Shown here piece by piece: positions 13,662-25,492 of a stretch of DNA of 64,000 bases. The notes beneath the pieces were generated by a model that saw only the letters and a list, made by a program, of their open reading frames with translations, did not search any database and was not told the DNA's origin. Made by a program: the position numbers and the translations under genes. Position 1 is the stretch's first letter; every line of letters starts with the position of its first letter. The DNA is taken from positions 13,662,913 through 13,726,912 of the forward strand of contig CM040450.1 in the NCBI GenBank assembly GCA_022749755.1, given 5' to 3'. Source of the stretch: Azadirachta indica. Taxonomy: Eukaryota > Streptophyta > Magnoliopsida > Sapindales > Meliaceae.

Positions 13662-14248
13662 CTCTGTAACGCCCTAAATTTCAGTTGGAAAGACAGAAGC
13701 TTGAGAAATAAAAAAGAAACGGGTTTGGTTAGTATCGTTTAGTTTCGATGAAATCGAAGTTTGATTAATTTTTGTTAAATGATGGTTTTAAAAAAAATAG
13801 TTGCCTGGCAACTTTGGAAATGTCGAAGACCGTTTTTGTTGAGCTGCTTTCATTTTTCTTTGGCGCCCTTGTTAAAAGACTTATAAGCCCTTGCAGCCAG
13901 CCACGTAGGACATAAAATATATTTATCAAAATTTTAAACAATATTCTTATTTTAATAGTTTATATATATATATATTATAATAATTAAATTACTTCTAGAC
14001 ATAGTTCGAATAATTTGGGACGAACCTGATAAAATTGGATGTATATCAAAATCAGGATTTAAACCAAATCACGAAGGGGCCCAGAGACAAATGGCCTTTT
14101 CGAAGCCCAAAACTGCCGAAGCTGTACCATTACGTAACCGACATATCAAAAAACAGAAGCTGAAGCAATGACGTCATCAATACGGTGCGGAGCACGTGAG
14201 CGGCTGAGTGCGCCGAAATCCTAGCCCAATAAATTAACCCTAATTAAC

Positions 14249-14960
14249 GCATACCGCCCCCTGAAGTTTAAAAAACTCACACAAAAATAAAAAGTTCAAA
14301 AAAATTACACATATCTCTCCTACATGACTATAATTAATTGTTAGTTGATCATTAAACTTTAATAAAACAATATTTTTTTTAAAATATATCATAATTATTT
14401 TTTAGATAAAATATTTTTTAATTTCAAGTATTCAGTCTAATTCTAGTAATTTTAATAATATCTTTATAATAATAATTACATCCCTACATAACAATAGTTA
14501 TTTAAAAAAATAAATAATAAATCTTCAAAATTTAATAAAATATAATATATTTATGTATCATATTTTAATTGCACAAATATTAGTATTATTTTATAATACA
14601 TTAATAATATGAATATTTAGATTATAAATTTATTTTTTTATTAATATTTTATTTATATTTTAAATATATATATACATAATTTAAAATAATTCAAATATTA
14701 TAAAAAATTTCGCAAATAATTCAAAATATTGCAAAATATTTGCATAAATAATTTAAAATTTTGTAAAAATTTAGATAAGTAATTCAAAATCTGATAATCA
14801 AAAATTTTTTAGTTATCTAATTATTTAATTTCTTATTTTTTCTTCCTAGGTAAAATTAAATTCTAAGAGTATTTTAATATTTTTAACCAAAATAGATGAT
14901 TAACTAATAGATTTAAGGAGGTATGTGTAGTGAGTTTTTCAAACTTCCGAGGAGGTACGT
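14249..14960. mobile_element. Candidate AT-rich inverted-repeat element
   Basis: The arm near 14252-14345 and the reverse complement of 14895-14960 share the order CCTCC or CCCCC, then GAAGTTT.AAAAACTCAC, then TACACAT followed by a C/T-rich block. The left arm carries an extra stretch of about 25 bases in the middle. The interior is almost pure A/T and codes for nothing. This fits a non-autonomous DNA element, but I could not define a target-site duplication, so the ends are approximate and the superfamily is unknown. Confidence 0.5.
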
Positions 14961-15107
14961 GTTATTTTCAAAAGAAATAATTATTACGTCATCATTAATA
15001 AAATTATAAACACACCTGTTATTGGTATTCTTTATACTTTTTCTGGGGTTCGACCCTACTGCTTTCATTTTTCTTCTTCTTACTTCCCCTCCATAAACCC
15101 TTCAGCT

Positions 15108-15120
15108 AGGGTTAGGGTTT
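15108..15120. promoter_or_regulatory. Telo-box doublet in KHZ leader
   Basis: Two tandem AGGGTT-type units (AGGGTTAGGGTTT) lie about 140 bases before the KHZ start. Telo-boxes are common near transcription starts of plant genes active in dividing cells. The motif is seen directly; its role here is inferred. Confidence 0.5.
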
Positions 15121-15255
15121 TTGCTTCCTTTGCGTCTCTTTTAGTAAATACTTCGAATTGTATTGGGGTTTAGTAGGCTTTTTTAATCTGGGTATTTTTC
15201 TTTGAGCGAAAAGATTGTGTTTTGTTCGTTTTCTTCGTTGGATTCGGATCTAGTA

Positions 15256-17371
15256 ATGGATACACGAAAGAGAACAATGAGTGAAGCTGGCGCCAACGCC
15301 AATGGCTCTGTCAAGAAATTTAAGCACGGTTCGTTTCTTTACTTCCTTCTAGCGTTAAGTTCTCATTGTTTTTTTCAGTTAAAAGTATGCTCTTTTCTGT
15401 GCTGTCTCTGGGTTTATGTGAAGAAATTTGTAGGGAACTAGCAGTTGCTTAATTTGAGATGTAGATTAATATTTTTTTATTGAATGTAAATTTAGTTTTT
15501 ATTTCAGTAATTCGTTTGTTATACTAGGTGTTTTCTTGCCAGAAGTCTGCGGTATTTTTTTTTTTATTCTTTTTGAATGAAATTTAATTTTTCTGTAGAA
15601 GAATGATGTTATTTCGTTTGCTAAATAGTGTGTTCTTCAGATTGGCATGTGACAAATTTTGTGTGAATTTGGGATTAGGCAGAACTGATCCAATGATAGA
15701 TCTCTAGATTAAGTTAGTCACTGTTTCTAATGAGTTTTAAGAATTTACGATGAAGATGTTTTGAGAATTATTCAAAAAAATATGAGAAACTTTAACTTAG
15801 ACAAAGTAATTAATGTTTTGCAACAGAAACAGACTCTTTATCAACTGGTGTAGGAAGCAAATCGAAGCCATGCACCAAGTTTTACAGGTTCAAATCTTTG
15901 CCCATCTACATAAGTATTTTCAATGAGCATTGTCTTTTTGTGATGTTTATAAGTTTTTTTAATTATTAATTTAATTTGCAAGGTAAAATTTGCAAGTACA
16001 CTAATGAACTTGGTACTCGTAGCTGTTATACAGGTACATAATGTGGTTTGGTCTGATCAAGTTAAAGGATCAAATATAAAGGAAATACATATCACTCTAT
16101 TTACCTAAGTACAGAAAGTTAATCATCATTTGATGGAGCATAATTGACGCTAAGGCATTTTATATTGATATTTATGATTATTTTAACTGATTTAGTCCAT
16201 GCTGGCATGTTTGTCAATGTGCAAATATTTTTTGTGTAATGGACTAAGATATTGGTAAGTTTAATTATTCATGCTTTAGTTGGCCATTACTACTATTGAG
16301 TAAAGACTTTCCTTCCTGAGTATGAAGAAGAAGGTAATCTCTCGAATATAATGAAAATTAGGGTATGTCAAAATTTTGTAGCAACTGAATTCTTGTCTTA
16401 GTTCTGGAGAGTGTAATATTTTGATTTTCGATTACCTTCACAAGTTGTATTAGTATTTGTAAATGCACCCTGTTTTTAACTTGTCAAATCACTGTTTAGT
16501 ATCCTTTTGCCTTCTTTTAGAGCGTTGGAATTCAGTTGTCTGTTGTTTTGGTTTTGCAAGTTAGTCATTGGGAGCTTTATCTTATCCTGATATTTCTTAT
16601 TCTTTGGTTTGCAGCACTTCTGGTTGTCCATTTGGTGATAGCTGCCACTTCTTGCACCATGTTCCTGGTGGTTACAATACTGTGGCCCAGATGATGAATC
16701 TACCACCAGCTGTCCCTGCATCATCTAGAAACATGGCTACAGCACCACCCAGCTCCAACGGTTCCTCCATGCAAACAGTTAAAACCCGCATGTGCAACAA
16801 GTTTAATTCTGCAGAAGGTTGCAAGTTTGGTGACAAATGCCACTTTGCCCATGGTGAATGGGAGCTCGGGAAACCTTTTGCTCCATCCCACGATGATCCT
16901 CATCCCCATGCAATGGGAGGTGTTCCAAGTCGTATGGGCAGTCGATACGAACCAACGGTACCAGGAGCTGCAGCCAGTTTTGGTGCCTCAGCTACCGCAA
17001 AAATCAGTGTTGATGCTTCGCTAGCTGGAGCCATCATTGGAAAAGGTGGTGTGAACTCTAAGCAGATATGTCGCCAAACAGGGGCCAAGCTTTCCATTCG
17101 TGATCACGAAACAGATCCCAGTCTCAAGAACATTGAACTTGAAGGGTCCTTTGAGCAGATTAAGCAAGCCAGCGCCATGGTAAGAGAGCTAATTGTCAGA
17201 ATTGGTCCCGGGCACGCAAAAGGCCATGGAACTCCAGGAGGCCCGGCTCCTCATGAAAGGAACAACTTTAAGACAAAGCTCTGTGAAAATTTTGCTAAAG
17301 GATCTTGTACCTTTGGAGATAGATGTCATTTTGCACATGGAGCTGCTGAATTGCGCAAAACGGTAGTGTGA
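15256..17371 (+). CDS. KHZ1: KH plus CCCH zinc-finger RNA-binding protein (KHZ type)
   Basis: Three exons (15256-15328, 15827-15887, 16615-17371) join to 296 residues. Three CCCH fingers are visible. The first is split by intron 2 and reads C-x8-C-x5-C-x3-H (ending GCPFGDSCHFLH); the second contains MCNKFNSAEGCKFGDKCHF; the third contains LCENFAKGSCTFGDRCHF and lies near the C-terminus. A KH domain with the GXXG loop (IIGKGG) lies between fingers two and three, at about nt 17000-17190. The architecture CCCH-CCCH-KH-CCCH matches the Arabidopsis KHZ1/KHZ2 pair, reported as RNA-binding flowering and senescence regulators. I cannot tell which co-orthologue is closer, so the symbol is only indicative. 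The start is the first ATG of exon 1 (MDTRKRTMSEAG). Confidence 0.92.
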
Positions 17372-18004
17372 AGATGGTTTGCAATTATGGACGGACAGTG
17401 GCTTAACCTATTGTTGCAGTTTTATATGAGCGAGAGCTTGTGTTTTGTTTGTATGTCGACAGCGACGAAGATGAATACTAATCTGAAATTTTGCCGTGTA
17501 GTTTGTGTTTAGAACTGTTTGTAGCTTTAGTTTGCGGCGATATTTGTTTTACAACTAATGTAGCACAAGTTCGCAGCAATTTTTCGTTCATGTTTAAGCC
17601 TTCCTTGGCTATGTCCATGTGGACGATTCTTCATTCTTTGAGCCTGAAGGTGGTAAACTCTTTGCTGTGTGTTTAATTTCTTCAATGACTAATTCCAAAT
17701 CTAGAATAAACAAAAACCCGACAATTCATCCAACAATTCTAGTTCGGACCACACAACATTAATCCTAGATGAACTTCTAATATTTTGTAGTTCACATCTA
17801 CTAGTTTTAATTTTTATTGAAATTCAAGCACTCAAACACACAAGAAAGTAAGGAAATTACATTAAACCAAAAACTCTCACATCCTTACAAAATTGAACCT
17901 TACTATAAAAACACAAGAAGCAACATCCTTGTCCACACTGTCTACTAAACTCAAACTCAACTATAGGCACCGCCGGTGCTATACCCCGTCGCTCCGCCGA
18001 CGCC
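17372..18004. other. Convergent 3' spacer KHZ / LEA
   Basis: This stretch probably holds the 3' UTRs of the two convergent genes. No supported coding region, RNA gene or repeat was seen. Confidence 0.55.
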
Positions 18005-18511
18005 CTAGACCCGAGTGTTATGCGATGTGGTGTGTCCAGTCCCGGTGTTGGTGCCGATCGGATGTGACTCCACCACTCCTTCCGTCACCTGTCCTGCCGG
18101 TTGTCCTGTCCCGTGCCCCGGCAAAGCCGACATCTGGTGCACCCCCATCGGTCGACCGTGCTCCCCCGTGGTGGAGTACGCGGCGGTTGCTGTATAACCC
18201 GGATTGTTCCCACCAACTGCCGTCGCTTGCTTCGCTGCCGCATTGATCTCACGCGCCTCTTGCTTTCTCCGTTCGGCTTCAGCTTTCTTCTCTTCTTTCT
18301 TCTCCGTCGCCATTTCTTTCTCCATTGGATCACTCGTCTTCCCTCTGTCCACCTGCAACCACCATTGTTCCTTCAGAAAATTATAGAAGATGAAAAGTAA
18401 TCAAGAGAAAGAGAAAAATCAAACCTTCTCCTTTACAGTGGCCTTCGTCTTGTCCATCCCAGCTTTTGCCGACGCTGCAATATCTGCTGCCGTTTCTTTC
18501 ACCGACTGCAT
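18005..18511 (-). CDS. LEA4: Group 4 LEA protein (LEA_1 family), copy 1
   Basis: Two exons on the minus strand (18511-18425 and 18352-18005) join to 144 residues. The N-terminus MQSVKETAADIAASAKAGM, followed by KTKATVKEK, is the conserved amphipathic region of LEA_1 (PF03760) proteins. Next come a Lys/Glu/Ala-rich predicted helix (MEKEMATEKKEEKKAEAERR) and a flexible Gly/Thr/His-rich tail. Such hydrophilic proteins accumulate in seeds and in dehydrating tissue and protect proteins and membranes. Introns in both LEA copies fall at the same place, after KEK and in phase 0. Four CACGTG cores upstream fit ABA control. The many opposite-strand ORFs here are composition artefacts of the GC-rich tail. 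Confidence 0.92.
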
Positions 18512-18584
18512 TTTCACTTTTTCACTTCCTCCTGCTCTGCAACTTCGTCTGATGACTATAAACATCTTGCAATAACTGTATTCG

Positions 18585-18781
18585 ATAAATAGAAGAAGAA
18601 GAGATTACGGGGTTGTGACGCGTGTATGTGAAGAGAGACACGTGGATGACCGTGAGGACATTGGTCTCTGCTTAAATACAGTATTTTTACCACGTGTTAG
18701 CTTGCTGGGTTAAGCATGGGGTGATAGAAATGAGTCACGTGGCGGGTTGTAGCAACGAGAAGCGCAAAATTGTTGCACGTG
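18585..18781 (-). promoter_or_regulatory. ABRE/G-box cluster of LEA copy 1
   Basis: CACGTG cores occur at 18639-18644, 18691-18696, 18736-18741 and 18776-18781, about 130-270 bases upstream of the start codon. A GACGCGTGT element near 18617 resembles a CE3-type coupling element. On the minus strand CTATTTAT (18585-18592) could serve as TATA box. This is a typical ABA-responsive promoter layout; function is inferred. Confidence 0.72.
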
Positions 18782-19462
18782 TCGTGTCCGTATTTGTCGA
18801 TGATGTTTTCCGATCCTATTGCTAGTCGTTGGATCAGGGCAAGAGTTGGAAATTTCTCAAAATGCAGAGATTAATTGTCCAAAATATTGTTACAAAAATT
18901 GTAATTTTATTAACTTATTATGGACTTGTAAACATAATTACAAAATATTTTCGGATTTATGAAAAATAAGAACAATACTAATTGAATTTTTTTCAAATCT
19001 AAGTAACGTGACAATTATTAACATATATATTTTTAGAATAAAATTATTTATTATAGTATTACAAGATTTAATTAATTGCGATAATAAAAATTGAGACAGT
19101 ATTTTGAAATGTGACATTATATTAACCATTATTTTATGATTTTATTAATAAACCCATAAAATATTATAATAGATCATAGACACTCTATTTGAAACCAATT
19201 ACTATAATTATTCAATTAATATTTTATTCACAAAAAAATATCTACATTAGTTTGTAAGATCTCATTTGTATTTATTATTATTTTTGGTCCAACATAATTT
19301 TTCATTGTGTCAAAATTCATGTAATTAAAAATCTACCTTACATTAATTGATACATAAATAAAATTAATGTTTCTTATATTATGATAGTGGCCGTTTGGTG
19401 TATTGACCCAAAAATTTCTGCTGACCTCAAAAGTTCTTAATTTTGTTATTCTTTAATTATGA

Positions 19463-19504
<42 letters not shown>

Positions 19505-19855
19505 ATTTCTACTAATTGACAATAAAGAACATTGATCCACTAATGCCATAAAAGGTGCATCAATTCTGCTTATTCCCGCATGGCTTTATATGAACTTATA
19601 TTCATTCAATATCAACAACCCAAAAATGAAAATAAAAATAGAAAGTAAGTTACATGAAATCACCCATCTTTTATTCAATTAAAAGTATGAAACAAAAACA
19701 CTCCGCACTTTTTACAATCAAAAAGAAACAAAAACAGAAGTAGAAAATATACTTGGCACTAGTCCTCGCTACAACTGACAACATGGAAAACAGATTCTTT
19801 CTTATTCACTCATAAGCATAACATTTTCCGAAAACCACACCACAATTCATCAACT
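18782..19855. other. Spacer between the tandem LEA genes
   Basis: Beyond the LEA copy 1 promoter the DNA is AT-rich and contains a run of about 12 ATA units at 19465-19502. The last stretch probably holds the 3' UTR of LEA copy 2. No gene was seen. Confidence 0.55.
19465..19502. repeat. (ATA)n microsatellite
   Basis: A perfect run of about 12-13 ATA units lies between the two LEA genes. Confidence 0.9.
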
Positions 19856-20376
19856 TCAACGGTAAGGACCCCTCGGGTGTCGAGGATCCCCGGTAGCCGG
19901 GTAATGTCCGGGTCTTGTCGTCGTCGTGTAATCCCCAGTCCCAGTCGTCGTGTAATCTTCAGTGCCAGGATAATGATCTTCAGTTGCAGCCGTTGTCGTG
20001 TGATCTCGACCTTGATCACCCGACGTCTTGTATCCAGGATGCGGTCCCCCTGATTCCGCCAACCTCCTAGCTGCCTCGTTGTGCGCTTGCGCCTCCCGCT
20101 TGTTCAGCTCCGCGTAGTTCTTCCTGTCCTCCTTTCTCATCGTCGCTAAATCCTTCTCCACCGGGTCGGTCGTCTTCAATCTCTCCGCCTGTATCGTCGA
20201 TCAGTCTACAGTTATAGTATGCCCGATAAATTATTATAAAAGAAATGTAAAGAAGATAAGAGGAAAACCTTCTCCTTGGCGGAGGCCTTGGTCTTCTCCA
20301 TGCCGGCCTTGGCTGAGGCCGTGGCGTTGGCGGCCGATTCCTTAACGGATTCCGCTGCTTTTCTTCCTGACTGCAT
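19856..20376 (-). CDS. LEA4: Group 4 LEA protein (LEA_1 family), copy 2
   Basis: Two exons (20376-20269 and 20188-19856, minus strand) give 146 residues. The N-terminus MQSGRKAAESVKESAANATA, with KAGMEKTKASAKEK after it, aligns with LEA copy 1. The next segment (TDPVEKDLATMRKEDRKNY) is the conserved charged helix of the family. The tail differs from copy 1: it is rich in Thr, Tyr, Asp and His with TTT and DYTTT repeats and ends HPRGPYR. Same strand, same intron position and similar size show an old tandem duplication with tails that have since diverged. Upstream elements again suggest ABA or drought control. Confidence 0.92.
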
Positions 20377-20452
20377 CTTTTTCCGATTTCTGTCTTCCTT
20401 CTATGTCTTCCTTCCTTAGTTTTGGACGAGGAACGTAGCGGGAATTGAATGA

Positions 20453-20613
20453 TTTAAATAGAAATGGAAGGAGGCTTAGGGTTGTGACACGTGTACAGAT
20501 AAGTGACAAATGGAAGCACAAAATATCAGTGTTCCTGACGCGTAAAGACACGCGTCCTATTTTCAGTTTTAAAAGAAATATGTACTTACGTGGCAGTTAG
20601 CGTGATACGTGGC
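20453..20613 (-). promoter_or_regulatory. ABRE elements of LEA copy 2
   Basis: A TATA-like TTTAAATA (20453-20460) is followed upstream by CACGTG at 20488-20493, ACGCGT motifs near 20539 and 20553 (CE3-like), and two ACGTGGC elements at 20588-20594 and 20607-20613. The arrangement resembles that of copy 1. Confidence 0.65.
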
Positions 20614-23600
20614 GACAGGAGGCCGGTGGTTTTCAAATTTGTCATCGGCGGTTGAATGGTTTTGATCCACTTACGTCTGGTTCAAGAAGATTTCCGGTGC
20701 TATTTTTCCAAAAAAGACAAAAAAAAAAACAGTTTTCTACTATTATATAATTACATAAATTATGTCAATATATATACGACTTAGATCTATAAATACAAAT
20801 TTTTTATTATAAGAGTTAAAGAGTATAACTTAACTATATTTTTTACCTCTTGTATGTACTTTGTTAATTTTTAAATATTATAATTTAAGACCTTTTTATA
20901 CCATCTTAAAATTTTTATTAGTCAAATTAAATTGAAATTACAATATTTATTTATAATTGATAATTAATATGTTGTTGAATAAAGTGCACACAATAATTCA
21001 ATTAATTTCAAAGATACCCCAAGAATATAATTCGGATGTTAAACTTCAAAGAAATTGAGTATTATTCATTAAGGATAAGGTGAGATAGAGAAAGCAATGT
21101 TTTTTAATTTATTTTATTTTTTGGGTAAGATATAGAACCATCCAATCGAGCCGAATTGTATTCTCTTTATCTTGTCTTGATAAAAGCATTGGTATTGAAT
21201 TTTTCCTTTCTCTATTTGAGGTAATGGAAGCATTTAATTTATTTATGCTCTTATTGAAGTGATATATATATATATATATATATGAACTTTCAGTATTATA
21301 TCTGCAAATTTATCATCTTGGATTTTGCAAAATTATGGACCAACTGATAATGAAATTTAAAATTAGAGAGAGAAAAAAATTTGAATATCTAGAACTTTAT
21401 TTTGTAAAGATAATAATGGAATATTATAAGATAGACTTAAATATTTAATTTGTAGATGTCATTTGTGATGACATATCATAATTCATTTTTCTGAATATTA
21501 GGTGGAAATAAGTTTTATTTATAAAACATTTGAAACAGACTGTATATACACTCTATTTGGTGCATGCTATTTAATTTAATTGGAAAAATATTTATTGAGA
21601 TTAAAAAAGAATATTGTTTGATCTTGCTCTTCTCAAATTGAAAGAAATAAAATTCATTATTTATAATATTTAATCTTTTAAAAAAAAAACTATTACATTC
21701 ATTTTCTTTTATTGTCTTTTTGCATGACTGCTGCAAGGGAAATTTATTCAAACACATGTCGAATTCTGATTGACTATATGCTTGAGCAAGCTTAGAAGTG
21801 TGCTCGTCTTTTGAGTGGTAGAGAGTAAAACTCATCACATCCCTTATATCTCGCTTGATGGCTAAAGAATCGTGATATTTTGATTTTAGAAGATTGGGTT
21901 GGCTAACTAAAGGGATTTGCTACTATTGCTAACGCTCCTTCCATGATTTTTAATGAGACATGAGATTCAAATTATGAGTGTACAATCTTATAGAAGTGAG
22001 ATATTCTTAGTATCCCTAAGAAGACAAACAATAAAGATAGGTCACACCCACTATAAAATTAGATCAATATCGTATAGCCTTACTATTAGCGATATATGAC
22101 ACATTTGCTTGCAACTTGATAGGTCTAAAGTTACGAGAAAGGTGTTTTTGAAGCTTAAAAGTTATTGGGTTGACACATATAGATCTAGGAAAAGTATGAA
22201 AATATTAAGATAACACTTGAGATTAGATTCTATAGTAAAATATTATAGCTATATTAATGAGTCGTCAAAAGAGAGAGAAAGGTTGTACTTCACTCACTAA
22301 TTCTATGTTGTGTTCTCTGTTATTAACTCTTTTTTGAACTTAAAATAATGTACTCTCCCTATATACTATATGATATGTAATTGTAATAAAATTTTACTTT
22401 TTAAAATAAGTCTTAGTTTAAGAATAAAATTATATATCCTAATTAAAAGAGATGTTCAAAGATTTATATTTATAATAAAATATTTATTTATTAGTATTAA
22501 AATTAATTGAAATAAGATTTGAGACCCAAAAATAGGTTACAAAGTTTTTGAACTTTTGTGTTTCTTATATATTACCCTAATTATTATATTGATTTAAGTC
22601 AAACTTGACTCTACTCCTACCTTTCACACCATTGCCTGTAATTTTAGTTTTAAAAAATGGCTTGAATTTACTTGTACATTTTAGACATTATCTTATTAAA
22701 ATAACATAATTTTAGTTAGGCTCGATCTCGAACCTAAGGTATATTTTTAAGTATTAATAATAATTTTTTTCACATATTATTTTTTAACAAGAAGAGTGTA
22801 ATGAATAAAATGGATAAATGTATTGTTATGATAATAATAAATTATTATTAATATATTCTTTTGGCCAAGTTTGCATTTTGAAAATATGTAATTTTTTTGA
22901 AAGGTTTTAGATAGAGTGAGAAATTTCACCCACAAAATATCAAACTTTTATCTTTACTGTTATTCAAATTAAAGACAGTTTGAAAGTGTCAAACATGTTC
23001 CACATCACTTTCACTCAGGGTAAAAAGTATGCAATCTTTGAATTCAAGGTTATTAAGAATTTTAAGTAATTAAAAAAAACGATTTTGATGTGTTTGATCA
23101 AGAGCATACGCTAAATAAATTATTTATTACTTTTTTGAATAAATTATTACTTTAGTGATTTTTTTTTTAAACTAAAAGAATGAAAGTGACAGTGTAGGTG
23201 TCTAATGCAAGAAGTTTATTTGAAGTTATTTGCTGGAGCACACCCAAAAAACAAATCAAAAATAAATAAAAATTCTTCAATATTAATCATTGATCAAATC
23301 ATAATATGATCATAATTATTATTAATTAATTAGTGCGGAAAATTACACTTTCCAACCAAACCAATTATATATATATATATATAATGCCTATGAAAATGAT
23401 GTCAAATCTGTTTAAATATATTTCATGTTTACCGTAACTTTCACATTTTGGACACATGAAGAAAATATGATAAGGGATGATTAATTTTAACAAGAAACTT
23501 AAGAAAAAACAATATGTAATTAAAACATAAATAAAGATAAAGAAAGAGATAAGAGGAATGTAAATTTAATTGATGTGACATTAATCAATAATTATTGCTC

Positions 23601-23946
23601 AAAATTATTGAATTTTTTAATCATTAATGTATAAGTAAATAATACTAAATATTTATGAGAGTTGTAAGGGAAAAGCAAAATTGATAAGTCAATGAATAAA
23701 GAGAATTATATCAAGCAATTACTTAAAAAATAAATTAAAGTTAAGAAAGTAAGAAGTGGAGATTTGGAATACTAAATTAATATGGTAAATTTTAAAAGAG
23801 AGGGAGAAATAAAACGTGAAAGTTCGTTATCCACGTGACATAATAGATATATGCTTAATAGGTAATTAATCACAAGTGGCAAAATGTTTACTTTTTAAAA
23901 TTAAAGGGATTAATATAATAAAATTTATTTTACAGGTTTAAAAATA

Positions 23947-24780
23947 GGAAAAAATACCGTTACCTTCCTCGTAGAAGCCGACTTGACTCAAATACATGCA
24001 TATTTTTCTCTTTATAATATATTTTACGAATTAATATTAGGTTATAAATTTATATTTTAAGTTTGTAATGTTATAAAATAATTATTATTTTAATTTTATG
24101 TCAATGTTTTTTACAAAATTATTATTAACTTAATGCTACAAAAATATATTTTTTGTAATTTTTATTAATTAATTTAAGTTTATAAATTTGTATTTAATTT
24201 TTTATTATAAAAATAATTTTTATACAAATTTTCCACAAAATCTTTATTATTATATATATATTTCTTTGGAATTTTTATTAATTAATTTGAGTTTATAAAT
24301 TTATATTTAATTTTTTATTGTTACAAAATAATCATTATTATAATTTTTATGCAATTTTTCTACAAAGTTATTACTAGTTTATGTTACAAAAATATATATT
24401 TTTATTTGTAATTTTATAAATTAATTTGATTATTTAATTAGAATACAAATTTTATTTTTCTAAATTTTTATGAAATAATTGTGATTTTACTGTTATAAAA
24501 TAATTATTAGTTTAATTTTTATTCAATTTTTTTACAAAAAATATACTAGTTTAATACAAAATTAACAAATATTAATTTTTCTATCCAAATATTTTTAAAA
24601 AATTACAAAAGAAAAATGACTAAAAATTTATAACATTCATTTAAATATAGGATGGTTTGTATTTAACATAAATTTAATATATATACATAAACATAAATTT
24701 TTCTAGGTCAAGTTAGAGATAAATTTGGAATTTCATAAATATTATGTCGGCTTCTATCAGAGAGATAACGGTGTTTTTTC
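23947..24780. mobile_element. Probable Mutator-like MITE with internal repeats
   Basis: The ends form a 35-base terminal inverted repeat: 23948-23982 against the reverse complement of 24746-24780, 29 of 35 positions identical, ending in GAAGCCGAC internally. Flanks give an imperfect 10-base duplication, TTTAAAAATA (23937-23946) and TTGAAAAATA (24781-24790). Inverted ends plus a 9-10 base duplication are hallmarks of Mutator-like elements. The 834-base body codes for nothing and consists largely of diverged internal repeats. Confidence 0.75.
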
Positions 24781-25425
24781 TTGAAAAATATACAAATTTA
24801 AAATATTTTATAAGGTCTTTGCGTTAGGAAAATTTTTAAAACCTTTTATAACTCCACTTTAATTGACATATTCTTCTTTTCATATATAATATAAGCACAT
24901 AAGATATATATTACTTGAAATATTTAAAAATAATAACTGTTTTAATTAATTATTATTCATAACGTAAGTGTGAAGCTATATTAAAGTTTAGAAGAGTTTC
25001 TACTCTCGAATTCTCAAAGATTTTTTAAAGAAATTAATGTATTTTATAACTTTTATTATTTAAAATATATTTTCTATGTTTTAATTTTTGGTATGACAAA
25101 TTTGATTTAAGTCGTATTTGTTTCTTATTATTAAAAAGAAAAAGGAATTGAAAAAAAAAAAGAAGAAAAAGATCAATACTTTCCACTAGCACTATCTAGA
25201 GTACTCGATCGGCTAAAAATCGATTGATTGGCCCCCACAAAATGATGAAGAGGTCGATCCGTCGATCGGTCGCTATTACAAATCGTGTGGAAAGCAAAAT
25301 GTCCATTTCTACTTGCTTCCTATGAAAGATTTTTAATCACAAACGTCAATTTTTGTGAGGTAATTAAACGACTAATAATCAACTTGTAGGATTTGAAAAT
25401 CAATGAAAATGCATGTGTTAGGTAC

Positions 25426-25439
25426 GTATGCATGCATGC

Positions 25440-25470
<31 letters not shown>

Positions 25471-25492
25471 TGTATGTATGTATATATGTATG
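25426..25492. repeat. (CATG)n(TATG)n microsatellite
   Basis: A run of CATG units passes into about 11 TATG units. The ORF reading through it encodes only Met/Tyr/Val/Cys repeats and is not a gene. Confidence 0.9.

Larger units (their letters stand above)
13153..15255. other. Divergent spacer ENR / KHZ
   Basis: This is a head-to-head intergenic region. It holds the putative ENR leader intron, then a GC-richer stretch (about 14040-14250) with the palindrome TGACGTCA at 14169-14176 and CACGTG at 14193-14198. An AT-rich inverted-repeat element follows (about 14249-14960), then the KHZ promoter and leader. Confidence 0.6.

Noticed and set aside
18015..18400. Several overlapping ORFs on the plus strand over LEA copy 1
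   Set aside because: They are shadows created by the GC-rich LEA tail; the minus strand has the LEA_1 signature, the intron and the promoter.
21840..22330. Possible LTR or retroelement remnant
   Set aside because: The composition differs from the flanks, but no LTR pair, primer-binding site, polypurine tract or coding domain was visible.
25200..25275. Cluster of CGATCGG-like palindromes
   Set aside because: Short CGATCG words recur within 75 bases, but there is no regular spacing or array, so no repeat or site could be defined.
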